From assembly GCF_001639105.2 (NCBI RefSeq), contig NZ_CP015285.1, positions 426,501 through 490,500 on the forward strand: DNA of 64,000 bases. The letters run 5' to 3'. This document shows, one piece after another, positions 53,432 to 61,242 of this stretch (its first letter is position 1; every line of letters begins with the position of its first letter). The position numbers and the translations under genes were made by a program. The DNA comes from Azospirillum humicireducens (GTDB lineage Bacteria; Pseudomonadota; Alphaproteobacteria; Azospirillales; Azospirillaceae). The notes below the pieces were generated by a model. That model was not told the origin of the DNA, ran no database searches, and worked only from the letters and a program-made list of their open reading frames with translations.

Positions 53432-54355
53432 TTAGCCCGCATGGGCCGGCATGAGGGACGCGGGCTTGACCCGCACGAACTCGCCGAGCGCCTCGACCAG
53501 CTTCATCTGCACGCCCATCATCGTGCCGGCCGACTGCGAACAGCCGGAGCAGGCGCCGGTCAGCCGGACGTAGATGTCCTTGCCGTCGATGTCGACCAGC
53601 TCCACGTCGCCGCCGTCGCGCTGGATCTGCGGCCGCATCTCCTCGATGGCGCCCATGATGACCTGCATGCGCTGGACATTCGTCAGCTTGGGCGCCGCAG
53701 CCGATTCCGCCTTCGGCTCCAAGGGCTTGATGGCGTCCAGCCCGACCGTGCCGGGGGCGTGCTTCTTGGCGGGCTTCAGCGCGCCAGTCTTCGCCAGCAC
53801 CTCTTCCAGCACCTCCTCGATCTTCTCGTGGCAGGTCTGGCAGGAGCCGCCGGCCTTGGTGTAGTGCGTGACCTCCTCCAGCGTGGTCAGGCCGTTGACG
53901 CTCACCGCGCGCTCGATCATGGCGGCGTCGATGCCGAAGCATTTGCAGACCAGCTCGCCTTCCTCATGGTCGTCTTCCCACGCCTCGCCCTTGTAGTTGG
54001 CGATGGCGGCGCGCAGCGCCTCCGCACCCATGACGGAGCAGTGCATCTTCTCCGGCGGCAGGCCGCCCAGATACTCGGCGATGTCGCGGTTGGTCAGGGT
54101 CAGCGCCTCGTCCACCGTCTTGCCGATGATCATCTCGGTCAGGGCGGAGGAGGAGGCGATGGCCGAGCCGCAGCCGAAGGTCTGGAACTTCGCATCCAGG
54201 ATGATCTGGGTGTCGGGATCGACCTTCAGCATCAGACGCAGCGCGTCGCCGCAGGTGATGGAGCCGACCTCGCCGACCGCGTTTGCGCTGTCCAGGACAC
54301 CGGAGTTCTTCGGGTTGAAGAAGTGTTCCTTGACCTTGTCGGTGTAGTTCCACAT
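53432..54355 (-). CDS. nifU: Fe-S cluster scaffold NifU
   Basis: A 307-residue three-domain scaffold. The IscU-like N-terminal domain has Cys35, Cys62 and Cys106; the central permanent [2Fe-2S] domain has Cys137, Cys139, Cys172 and Cys175 (LVCKCFG and SCQTCHEK); a Lys/Pro-rich linker leads to the Nfu domain with Cys269 and Cys272 (GACSGCSQS). It assembles Fe-S clusters with sulfur from NifS and passes them to nitrogenase components. The gene is between iscA and nifS in the operon. Confidence 0.97.
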   Translation of the reverse strand: MWNYTDKVKEHFFNPKNSGVLDSANAVGEVGSITCGDALRLMLKVDPDTQIILDAKFQTFGCGSAIASSSALTEMIIGKTVDEALTLTNRDIAEYLGGLPPEKMHCSVMGAEALRAAIANYKGEAWEDDHEEGELVCKCFGIDAAMIERAVSVNGLTTLEEVTHYTKAGGSCQTCHEKIEEVLEEVLAKTGALKPAKKHAPGTVGLDAIKPLEPKAESAAAPKLTNVQRMQVIMGAIEEMRPQIQRDGGDVELVDIDGKDIYVRLTGACSGCSQSAGTMMGVQMKLVEALGEFVRVKPASLMPAHAG

Positions 54356-54411
54356 GTCGCTGCTGCCTTTCCGTGGGGTGCGCGCCTAGGGGAAGAGTGT
54401 CCGGGGAGACT

Positions 54412-54807
54412 TCAGTGCGTCGAATAGGGGGTCGACGATCCGCAGCTGGACGAGGAGGTCGAGCAGGAGCCGCCACCGCCTTCACCGGCGGAGAAGGACT
54501 TGCCGCAGCCGCAGCTGCTGGTCGCGTTCGGGTTGTCGAACTTGAAGCCGGAGCCTTCGATGCCCTCGACGAAATCGACCACCACGCCGCTGAGGAAGGG
54601 TTGGCTGTTGGCGTCGACGAAGATGGTGACCGGGCCGAAGCTGAGCACCGCGTCGTCGTCGCCGGCCGCAGCCTCCAGGCCCATCTGGTATTTCAGGCCG
54701 GCGCAGCCGCCGTCGGTCACGGCGATCCGCAAACCGGCCGCCGCACCGCCCGACTTCGCCAGGACCTGTTCCAGGGTGGAAACCGCCGCATCCGTCAGAG
54801 TCACCAT
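54412..54807 (-). CDS. iscA: nif-specific A-type Fe-S carrier (IscA/HesB) with Gly/Ser/Cys-rich tail
   Basis: A 131-residue A-type carrier: VTLTDAAVSTLEQVLAKSGGAAAGLRIAVTDGGCAGLKYQMGLE (first Cys) and GFKFDNPNATSSCGCGKSFS (C-x-C). After the normal end comes an unusual tail of Gly, Ser and Cys (GGGGSCSTSSSSCGSS). It delivers Fe-S clusters made by NifU. It is the first gene of the operon; ATG at 54807 is preceded by GAGGAGG, and a sigma-54 promoter starts about 46 bases upstream. Confidence 0.93.
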   Translation of the reverse strand: MVTLTDAAVSTLEQVLAKSGGAAAGLRIAVTDGGCAGLKYQMGLEAAAGDDDAVLSFGPVTIFVDANSQPFLSGVVVDFVEGIEGSGFKFDNPNATSSCGCGKSFSAGEGGGGSCSTSSSSCGSSTPYSTH

Positions 54808-54863
54808 GTCCCGCCTCCTCAAGCCGCGTTGCCGGGGGTGCCGGCCGATCTGACGAGGAATAG

Positions 54864-54879
54864 AGCAAGCGGTGTGCCA
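54864..54879 (-). promoter_or_regulatory. sigma-54 (RpoN) promoter of the iscA-nifUSV-cysE-nifW operon
   Basis: On the reverse strand TGGCACA-CCGC-TTGCT reads as a -24/-12 element, matching the consensus at all but one flexible position. Transcription would begin near 54853, about 46 bases before the iscA ATG at 54807. Confidence 0.9.
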
Positions 54880-54979
54880 AGCAGACAAAGCATTGATTTA
54901 TAACGATTGTCAGGTCGGAGGGGCATGGCGAGAGTCCGACAATGTTTCGCCTTCCAACGTTTTTGTCGGGTTTGGCGCG

Positions 54980-54995
54980 TGTCGGTTTTGCGACA
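54980..54995. promoter_or_regulatory. NifA upstream activator sequence shared by divergent nif genes
   Basis: TGT-CGGTTTTGCG-ACA is an exact TGT-N10-ACA site. It lies about 100 bases from the reverse -24 box and about 63 bases from the candidate forward one. The site is palindromic, so it could serve either direction. Confidence 0.8.
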
Positions 54996-55057
54996 GCCGC
55001 GACACTTCGCCGCACAATAATATTGTGGTCATTCCCTGCGCCCGCGCGCGTACCATG

Positions 55058-55073
55058 TGGCGTCGTCGGTGCG
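55058..55073 (+). promoter_or_regulatory. candidate sigma-54 promoter of the TPR-like gene
   Basis: TGGCGTC-GTCG-GTGCG keeps the invariant GG and GC with the correct ten-base gap but deviates in the -12 TTGC block. It would start transcription near 55085, about 45 bases before the ATG at 55130. Confidence 0.4.
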
Positions 55074-55129
55074 TCGGATGGTTGATTTTCTCAACAGAAA
55101 ACCCAGGCAGCGGAAAGGCGAGGGGAGCG

Positions 55130-55633
55130 ATGAGCGACGAACCGATCGAACTCAGGATGTCGAACGGCCGCATGGCCTTCGGCGACGTGCCCGAACAGAT
55201 CGACGAACTGTTGCAGGAGGCGGTGAAGGCCCGCGACGTGCCGGAGGTCTGCGAGTCGCTGCTGTGGGAGGCGCATCGCAAGGGGCCGCGGGTGCTGCCG
55301 GTCTTCCATGCGCTCTACAAATTCTACTTCAACCGCAAGAAGTTGGCGGAAGCGGAGCGGGTGGCCCGCATCGGGTTGGATGCCGCCGCACTCCAGGGCG
55401 GCTTTCAGGCGGACTGGTCGCAGCTGACCGCGGGCTCCACCGACTGGACGGCGGCCGGACCGGCGCGCTTCTTCCTGTTCACCATGAAGGCGCTGGCCTT
55501 CATCGAGCTGCGCCGCCACAACCGCGGCAAGGCGCTGGCGATCCTTGCCAAGATGGCGGAGATCGACCCGGCCGATCAGGTCGGTTACGGCACCATCGCC
55601 GCCTTGGCCCGCGGGCTGGACGGAGAGGCGTAG
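55130..55633 (+). CDS. TPR-like protein divergent from the nif operon
   Basis: A 167-residue soluble, helical protein starting MSDEPIELRMSNGRMAFGDV. Helix pairs FHALYKFYFNRKKLAEAERVARIGLDAAA and FFLFTMKALAFIELRRHNRGKALAILAKMAEIDPADQ have the spacing and small/large residue pattern of tetratricopeptide repeats. Such proteins occur in diazotroph nif clusters, probably as assembly helpers; the exact role is unknown. The start is supported by AGGGGAGCG. It shares a NifA site with the iscA operon and has a weak -24/-12 element, so co-regulation is likely but inferred. Confidence 0.75.
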   Translation: MSDEPIELRMSNGRMAFGDVPEQIDELLQEAVKARDVPEVCESLLWEAHRKGPRVLPVFHALYKFYFNRKKLAEAERVARIGLDAAALQGGFQADWSQLTAGSTDWTAAGPARFFLFTMKALAFIELRRHNRGKALAILAKMAEIDPADQVGYGTIAALARGLDGEA

Positions 55634-55648
55634 AGGCCGGCTCCACAT

Positions 55649-55775
55649 AAAAAAGCCCCCCGGCCCAGGGGGGAACCGGGCCGGGGGCAGCGGGGATTTG
55701 CGTCTCACGACGCTCTCACGACGCGCTCTCACGTCGAGAGCAATTGCGGCCCCGCCGGGGCAGTGGGGCCGCAAT
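55649..55775 (-). terminator. double terminator of the Old Yellow Enzyme gene
   Basis: Two hairpins follow the stop at 55780 on the reverse strand. The first (55743-55775) has a perfect 11-bp stem ATTGCGGCCCC / GGGGCCGCAAT. The second (55655-55689) has a long GC stem ending in GGGGGGC and a run of six T (55649-55654). Three near-repeats of CTCACGACG lie between them (55703-55735). The second hairpin may also limit readthrough from the forward TPR-like gene. Confidence 0.8.
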
Positions 55776-55779
55776 CCCG

Positions 55780-56910
55780 TCAGGCGGCGACGGATTCCAG
55801 GGCCGGATAGTCGGTGTAGCCCTTGGCGTCGCCGCCGTAATAGGTGGTGCGGTCCGGCTCGGCCAGCGGCGCATCGGCACGGAAGCGCACGGGCAGGTCC
55901 GGGTTGGAAATGAAGGCCTCGCCGAAGCTGACCGCGTCGGCTTCACCCTTGGCGAGTGCGGCGTCGGCATCGCCGCGGCTGTAGCCGCCATTCAGGATGA
56001 ACGGACCCTTGAAGGCGGCGCGCAGGGCGGACGCCACATGCGGCGCCCCCTCCGGCGGGGCCATTTGATGGCCGGGCTTGCCCTCGATCACATGCAGATA
56101 GGCGAGGTTGAAGGGATTCAACGCCTTGGTGATCGCCAGGAAATGCGGCAGCGGGTCACTGTCCTTCATGTCGTTGAACACACCGGTCGGCGACAGGCGG
56201 ACGCCGATGCGGTCGGCGCCGACGGCGTGGGCCGTGGCCTCCAGGATCTCCAGCAGGAAGCGGCAGCGGTTCTCCACCGTTCCGCCATACTGGTCGGTGC
56301 GGGTGTTGGTGCTGTCGCGCAGGAACTGGTCGATCAGATAGCCGTTGGCCGCGTGGATCTCGACGCCGTCCAGGCCGGCATCGAACACCGCGCGCTTGGC
56401 CGCATCGGCGAAATGGCGGACCAGTCCGGGGATCTCGGACGTTTCCAGGGCGCGCGGCACCGGGAACGGCTCCATGCCGGCACCGGTGTAGAGTTGGCCC
56501 TTCGCCGCGATGGCCGAGGGGGCGACCGGGGCGGCGCCGTTCGGCTGGAAAAGCGGATGGGAGATGCGGCCGACATGCCAGAGCTGGGCGACGATCCGCC
56601 CGCCGGCATCGTGCACGGCGTCGGCCACCGCGCGCCAGGCCAGCGTCTGGGCGTCGGTGTGGATGCCCGGCGTGTTGGGATAGCCCTGGGCAGTGTCGCA
56701 GACCTGCGTCGCCTCGGTGATGATCAGTCCGGCCGAGGCGCGTTGCGCATAATACTCGGCGGTGAGCGCGGTCGGGCAGTTGCCTTCGCCGGCGCGGCTG
56801 CGGGTCATCGGCGCCATGATGACGCGGTTCGGCAGCTCGATCGCGCCGAGGCGCAGTGGGGTGAACAGATCCGGAGCGGCGGTGCTGTGCGTGTCGATGC
56901 TCTGCGGCAT
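55780..56910 (-). CDS. nemA: Old Yellow Enzyme-family alkene reductase (NemA-like)
   Basis: A 376-residue FMN oxidoreductase: LFTPLRLGAIELPNRVIMAPMTRSRAGEGNCPT, GLIITEATQVCDTAQGYPNTPGIHTD, GGRIVAQLWHVGRISHP, GLDGVEIHAANGYLIDQFLRDSTNTRTDQYGGTVENRCRFLLEI (catalytic His-Ala-Ala-Asn) and SFGEAFISNPDLPVRF. It reduces activated C=C bonds such as in N-ethylmaleimide or nitro esters with NADPH. It is divergent from the tetR-type gene, with two operators between. The start at 56910 is chosen; upstream in-frame sequence lies within the operators. Confidence 0.93.
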   Translation of the reverse strand: MPQSIDTHSTAAPDLFTPLRLGAIELPNRVIMAPMTRSRAGEGNCPTALTAEYYAQRASAGLIITEATQVCDTAQGYPNTPGIHTDAQTLAWRAVADAVHDAGGRIVAQLWHVGRISHPLFQPNGAAPVAPSAIAAKGQLYTGAGMEPFPVPRALETSEIPGLVRHFADAAKRAVFDAGLDGVEIHAANGYLIDQFLRDSTNTRTDQYGGTVENRCRFLLEILEATAHAVGADRIGVRLSPTGVFNDMKDSDPLPHFLAITKALNPFNLAYLHVIEGKPGHQMAPPEGAPHVASALRAAFKGPFILNGGYSRGDADAALAKGEADAVSFGEAFISNPDLPVRFRADAPLAEPDRTTYYGGDAKGYTDYPALESVAA

Positions 56911-56943
56911 GGCGGGACTACCCCCTGTTGGGCAAATCAGCTT

Positions 56944-56963
56944 GTATGTATGTGAGTACATAC
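56944..56963. promoter_or_regulatory. operator 1 between nemA and tetR
   Basis: Perfect 7-bp inverted repeat GTATGTA-N6-TACATAC. Arm length and spacing are the same as in operator 2, and both share the GTATGTA half-site. Confidence 0.75.
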
Positions 56964-56987
56964 TTGAACCCGAGCCTGCCGCTTGTC

Positions 56988-57007
56988 AAGTATGTATCTG
57001 CATACTT
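56988..57007. promoter_or_regulatory. operator 2 between nemA and tetR
   Basis: Perfect 7-bp inverted repeat AAGTATG-N6-CATACTT, containing the GTATG core of operator 1, 44 bases centre to centre from it. It ends three bases before the regulator's ATG, so occupancy would block regulator transcription or translation. Confidence 0.75.
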
Positions 57008-57010
57008 ATT

Positions 57011-57709
57011 ATGACGTCGGCGGGACGCACCGGAGAGGGACGGGTTTTGGACGCAAGCAAGGACGATGGCGGCTGTTGCCCCGGCAACGGCACCGAAGGC
57101 GCCTGCGAAGGCGGGGCGCGCAAGCGCGACCGGGCCGCGACCGAGGGCGCATTGCTCGACGCCGCCAAGGCCGTGTTCGCCGAGCGTGGCTTCGACGCGG
57201 CGACGACCCGCGAAATCGCCGGCCGGGCGGGTGTCAATGAACAGTTGATCCAGCGCTATTTCTCAGGAAAGAGCGGGTTGCTGGTGGCGGTGGTGGAGCG
57301 CTATTGGCGCGAGGAATCGGGGGGCTGCAACCTGCCGCCGCCGGACGAGGATCTGGAGACCGACCTTGCCCGCTTTCTGCACGCCCAGTTGAGGCACAGC
57401 TGGGAATGCCGCGACTTCACCCGTGTCGTGCTGGCCCGTGCCCTGGTCGATCAGGCGGTTGCCGACGAGATGGCCCGAACCCTGTCGCAGAGCCGCATTC
57501 CCTGTCTGCTGAAGCGGCTGGAGGGGTTCCGCGACCGCGGCGCCATCGCCGCCGACGCCGATCTCGCCAATGTGGCGGCCGGCATTGCGACGCTCAGCTT
57601 CGGGCTGGGCTTCCTCGATCAGGTGGTGTTCGGCCGCGACGACGCCGGCATCTGCGCCATGGTCGGCACGCTGGCCCACACCATCGCCCACGGCCTGACG
57701 CCACGGTAA
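57011..57709 (+). CDS. TetR-family regulator of the Old Yellow Enzyme gene
   Basis: A 232-residue regulator. A Cys/Gly-rich N-terminal extension (DDGGCCPGNGTEGACEGG) precedes the TetR helix-turn-helix ALLDAAKAVFAERGFDAATTREIAGRAGVNEQLIQRYFSGKSGLLVAV. The C-terminal domain carries several cysteines (GGCNL, WECRDF, IPCLLK, AGICAM). Cys-rich TetR proteins such as NemR respond to electrophiles, so this one may derepress nemA when alkylated (inference). The two palindromes immediately upstream are the likely binding sites. The start ATG at 57011 is the first in the intergenic gap. Confidence 0.87.
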   Translation: MTSAGRTGEGRVLDASKDDGGCCPGNGTEGACEGGARKRDRAATEGALLDAAKAVFAERGFDAATTREIAGRAGVNEQLIQRYFSGKSGLLVAVVERYWREESGGCNLPPPDEDLETDLARFLHAQLRHSWECRDFTRVVLARALVDQAVADEMARTLSQSRIPCLLKRLEGFRDRGAIAADADLANVAAGIATLSFGLGFLDQVVFGRDDAGICAMVGTLAHTIAHGLTPR

Positions 57710-57712
57710 CGG

Positions 57713-58639
57713 TTATTCCGCAGCGGCGGCGGTGCGGGTGGCAGCGCGATGGCTGTGCACAGCGTCGGCGGTGAAGACGGCCAGCGCCACCCAGATGCAG
57801 GCGAAGGCGATGGCATGGCTGCTGGTGAAGGCCTCGCCATAGACCAGCACGCCCAGCAGAAGCTGTCCGGTCGGCCCGACATATTGCAGCAGACCCAGCG
57901 TGGTCATGGTCAGTCGGGTCGCTCCGATCATGAACAGCACCAGCGGCACCGCGGTCATCGGCCCGGCCAGCACCAGCAGGATGCTCTCGCCCCAGTCATG
58001 GCCGAAGGCCCCGCTGCCGCCCAGCCACAGCAGATAGCCGAGGGCGGCCGGCAGAAGCAGCGCCGTTTCCACCAGCAGCCCGATCACCGGATCGACAGCG
58101 GCCTTCTTGCGCACCAGGGCATAGAACCCGAAGGACAGCGCCAGCGACAGGGCAACCCAGGGCACGGCGCCGTAGCTGACGACGAGGCTGCCGACGCCGG
58201 CCGCTGCGATGGCGACCGCCAGCATCCGCCCACGGCTGAGCCGTTCGTTCAGGAACAGCACGCCCAGCAGCACATTGACCAGCGGGTTGATGAAGTATCC
58301 CAGGCTGGCCTCGACCAGCCGGCTGTTGACCACCGCCCAGATGAAGACGGTCCAGTTGGTGGTGACCAGCAGCGTGGTGACCAGGAACACGCCCAGCCGG
58401 CGCCAGCTTCCCACCGCAGCGAGGACCGCCGCCGGTCCGCGGGTGGCCAGCACGCCGATGCCGACCAGCACCACCGTCCAGACCACGCGGTGAGCCACGA
58501 TCTCCACCGCGCCGACATCGCCCAGCGACTTGAAGAAGACCGGATTGACCAGCCCCCAGATCAGGTAGGAGGCCAGCGCCGCGACGAACGCCGCGGTTGT
58601 GGAGGTCGGGGCCTTGGCGGGCGGCGGGGTCTGAACCAT
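57713..58639 (-). CDS. rarD: RarD protein (EamA-family permease)
   Basis: A 308-residue protein with ten hydrophobic segments and the RarD start AALASYLIWGLVNPVFFKSLGDVGAVEIVAHRVVWT; LVTTNWTVFIWAVVNSRLVEASLGYFINPLVNVLLGVLFLNERLS and MTTLGLLQYVGPTGQLLLGVLVYGE are further signatures. RarD is related to chloramphenicol-sensitive permeases; its substrate is unknown. It converges on the tetR-type gene with only three bases between their stops. Confidence 0.9.
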   Translation of the reverse strand: MVQTPPPAKAPTSTTAAFVAALASYLIWGLVNPVFFKSLGDVGAVEIVAHRVVWTVVLVGIGVLATRGPAAVLAAVGSWRRLGVFLVTTLLVTTNWTVFIWAVVNSRLVEASLGYFINPLVNVLLGVLFLNERLSRGRMLAVAIAAAGVGSLVVSYGAVPWVALSLALSFGFYALVRKKAAVDPVIGLLVETALLLPAALGYLLWLGGSGAFGHDWGESILLVLAGPMTAVPLVLFMIGATRLTMTTLGLLQYVGPTGQLLLGVLVYGEAFTSSHAIAFACIWVALAVFTADAVHSHRAATRTAAAAE

Positions 58640-58743
58640 ACCGTCCGTTTAGCACATTGTTTGTGCAATCCGGCAGCGGGCGGCCGGACATGGCCGGGCT
58701 GCGCGGCCGGCATCTCTCCGGTTCCACGCCCTGTTCACCCAAC

Positions 58744-58770
58744 AAAAAACCCCGCCGGAGCGGGGCTTTT
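58744..58770 (-). terminator. intrinsic terminator after grxD
   Basis: On the reverse strand the stem GCCCCGC / GCGGGG is followed by TTTTTTG. It lies 45 bases beyond the grxD stop codon. Confidence 0.85.
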
Positions 58771-58814
58771 CGTTTCGGTCCCTGAAGACTTGCTCCTTGA
58801 AGACCCTGGCCGCA

Positions 58815-59150
<336 letters not shown>

Positions 59151-59239
59151 GACTCGATAACCCTTCCGATTCGGCCCGGCTGTGCCGGAGCCTTGTCCGT
59201 TTCGACGTGTGTTCAGGCGCCTTCCGGCGGGCTCTGACG

Positions 59240-59479
59240 TCAGGCGCCTTCCGGCACCGCGGTGGTCAGCGCCAGGGCATGCAGTTCGCCGCCCATCCTG
59301 CCCTGCAGGGACGCGTAGACCATCTGGTGCTGCTGCACCCGGCTCTTGCCCTTGAAGGCGGCGGAGGTGACGAGCGCGGCATAGTGGTCGCCGTCGCCCC
59401 GCAGATCCGCGATCTCGACGACCGCGTCCGGGATGCCCTCCTTGATGAGCTTTTCGATCGTGGCGGCTTCCATCGCCAT
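59240..59479 (-). CDS. bolA: BolA-family protein
   Basis: A 79-residue BolA-type protein: IEKLIKEGIPDAVVEIADLRGDGDHYAALVTSAAFKGKSRVQQHQMVYASLQGRMGGELHALALTT, with the GDHY…Y and conserved His (RVQQHQMVY). It is the partner of monothiol glutaredoxin in Fe-S handling. The start is ATG at 59479 (or 59473); the frame is open to 59587, but the extra N-terminal part is not conserved-looking. It lies between purB and grxD on the same strand. Confidence 0.92.
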   Translation of the reverse strand: MAMEAATIEKLIKEGIPDAVVEIADLRGDGDHYAALVTSAAFKGKSRVQQHQMVYASLQGRMGGELHALALTTAVPEGA

Positions 59480-59637
59480 GGGTCCAATCCTCGTTCTGTT
59501 CAGGGCTCTGTTCAGGATTGCCCCGCCCGGGCACTTGCTTCTCAGGATAGAGTAGGTGCGGGCGGGCCGTTTGTCATCCACCGGCAAATATTTGCCGGAA
59601 TGCGGAAGACGCGGCAGCGGCCCGCCCCATCAAATGC

Positions 59638-60933
59638 TCATTCGCCGAACACGCGCTTGAACACGGTGTCGACATGCTTGGTGTGGTAGGTCATGTCGAA
59701 CATCGGCTCCAGCTTGTCGCGGCCGATATGCTTGGCGATGTCGGGGTCGGCCGACAGCAGGTCCAGGTAGTTGCCGCCCTTCTCCCACACCTGCATGGCG
59801 TTGCGCTGCACCGCCTTGTAGCTGTCCTCGCGGCTCATGCCGGCCTGGGTCAGCGCCAGCAGCACGCGCTGCGAGAAGACCAGACCGCCCAGATCGTCAA
59901 GGTTCTTCTGCATGCGCTCGGGATAGACCACCAGCTTTTCCATCATGCTGGTCAGGCGCACCAGGGCGAAGTCCAGCGTGACGGTGGCGTCGGGGCCGAT
60001 CATGCGCTCGACCGAGCTGTGCGAGATGTCGCGCTCGTGCCACAGCGCGACATTCTCCAGCGCCGGGACCACGGCGGAGCGCACGATGCGGGCCAGACCG
60101 GTCAGGTTCTCCGACAGGACCGGGTTGCGTTTGTGCGGCATTGCCGACGAGCCCTTCTGGCCGGGGTGGAAGTATTCCTCGGCCTCGCGCACCTCGGTGC
60201 GCTGCAGATGACGGATTTCCGTCGCCAGATTCTCGATGCTCGAGGCGATGACGCCCAGGACCGAGAAGTAGAAGGCATGGCGGTCGCGCGGAATGACCTG
60301 GGTCGACACCGGCTCCACCGCCAGGCCCAGCTTGGCGGCGACATGCTCCTCCACCCGCGGGTCGATGTTGGCGAAGGTGCCGACGGCGCCGGAGATGGCG
60401 CAGGTGGCGATGTCCTGGCGCGCCTGGACCAGGCGCTCGCGGCCGCGGGCGAAGGCGGCGTAATGGCCGGCCAGCTTCAGGCCGAAGGTCGTCGGCTCGG
60501 CATGGATGCCGTGGCTGCGGCCGATGGTGACGGTGTCCTTGTGCTCGTACGCCCGGCGCTTCAGCGCGGCCAGCAGGGCGTCCATGTCGGCCAGCAGCAG
60601 GTCGGCGGCCTGGGTCATCTGGACGGCGAGGCAGGTGTCCAGCACGTCCGACGAGGTCATGCCCTGGTGGACGAAGCGGGCCTCGGGGCCGACATATTCG
60701 GCAAGGTTGGTCAGGAAGGCGATGACGTCGTGGCGGGTCTCCCGCTCGATCTCGTCGATGCGGTCGATCTCCCACTTGCCGCGCTCCCACACCGCCTTGG
60801 CGGCCTCCTTCGGGATCACGCCCAGCTCGGCCTGCGCGTCGCAGGCGTGCGCCTCGATCTCGAACCAGATGCGGAAGCGGTTTTCCGGCTCCCAGATGCG
60901 GGCCATTTCGGGGCGGGTATAGCGGGGGATCAT
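59638..60933 (-). CDS. purB: adenylosuccinate lyase PurB
   Basis: A 431-residue enzyme: MIPRYTRPEMARIWEPENRFRIWFEIE at the N terminus, VHQGMTSSDVLDTCLAVQM, GRSHGIHAEPTTFGLKLAG and the superfamily signature GSSAMPHKRNPVLSENL. It cleaves SAICAR and adenylosuccinate in purine synthesis. Ribosome site AGGAGAA precedes the ATG at 60933. The first few codons and the whole leader (60923-61048) form one arm of a perfect 126-bp inverted repeat; the other arm is at 62464-62589, beyond the integrase gene. Confidence 0.96.
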   Translation of the reverse strand: MIPRYTRPEMARIWEPENRFRIWFEIEAHACDAQAELGVIPKEAAKAVWERGKWEIDRIDEIERETRHDVIAFLTNLAEYVGPEARFVHQGMTSSDVLDTCLAVQMTQAADLLLADMDALLAALKRRAYEHKDTVTIGRSHGIHAEPTTFGLKLAGHYAAFARGRERLVQARQDIATCAISGAVGTFANIDPRVEEHVAAKLGLAVEPVSTQVIPRDRHAFYFSVLGVIASSIENLATEIRHLQRTEVREAEEYFHPGQKGSSAMPHKRNPVLSENLTGLARIVRSAVVPALENVALWHERDISHSSVERMIGPDATVTLDFALVRLTSMMEKLVVYPERMQKNLDDLGGLVFSQRVLLALTQAGMSREDSYKAVQRNAMQVWEKGGNYLDLLSADPDIAKHIGRDKLEPMFDMTYHTKHVDTVFKRVFGE

Positions 60934-61048
60934 TATTCTTCTCCTGGTTGCGGCGCGCCGTAGACGCCAAGGTCGCGAGAAAACCTTGGAATTCCAATGG
61001 CTTAGCGGTGTCGCGATGACGGTTTCAAGACGGTTCTGGAGGACGGTC
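60923..61048 (+). repeat. 126-bp inverted repeat, left arm (purB start and leader)
   Basis: This arm and 62464-62589 are exact reverse complements over 126 bases and diverge at both ends. It covers the first codons of purB (cgggggatcat), its ribosome site and about 115 bases of leader. It contains a possible recombinase core, CCAAGGT-N9-ACCTTGG (60967-60989), overlapping a 12-bp palindrome TTGGAATTCCAA (60986-60997). Confidence 0.97.
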
Positions 61049-61242
61049 GGTGATGGCTATTTGGTGGCTCTTCCACATCGCGACGGCATGCTTCCTCCGC
61101 GTAAGGATGCGCCATCCTCAACCCCGCTCTAAGGCGTTGATCTAGCGCGTCTTTTTCGCGTTGGCCTTGCACAGTGCCGCCTACCGTAATTTTTGCCAGT
61201 GATCTCAAGAGCTTAACAGGGAATTCCGGGGAAGGAATCGTG
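61049..61242. other. spacer upstream of the integrase gene
   Basis: About 190 bases between the left repeat arm and the integrase start hold no gene. It is AT-richer than the chromosome around it, with TTGCACAGTGCC near 61170 and AATTTTTGCC near 61190 that may belong to the integrase promoter; no clear pair of boxes could be fixed. Confidence 0.5.

Larger units (their letters stand above)
54808..55129. promoter_or_regulatory. divergent nif control region (iscA-nifUSV operon and TPR-like gene)
   Basis: The 322-base region between the divergent genes carries a sigma-54 promoter facing iscA (54864-54879, reverse), a TGT-N10-ACA NifA site (54980-54995) in the middle, and a weaker -24/-12 match facing the TPR-like gene (55058-55073, forward). 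The middle is AT-rich (ACAATAATATTGTG near 55015), which could ease bending. Confidence 0.75.
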
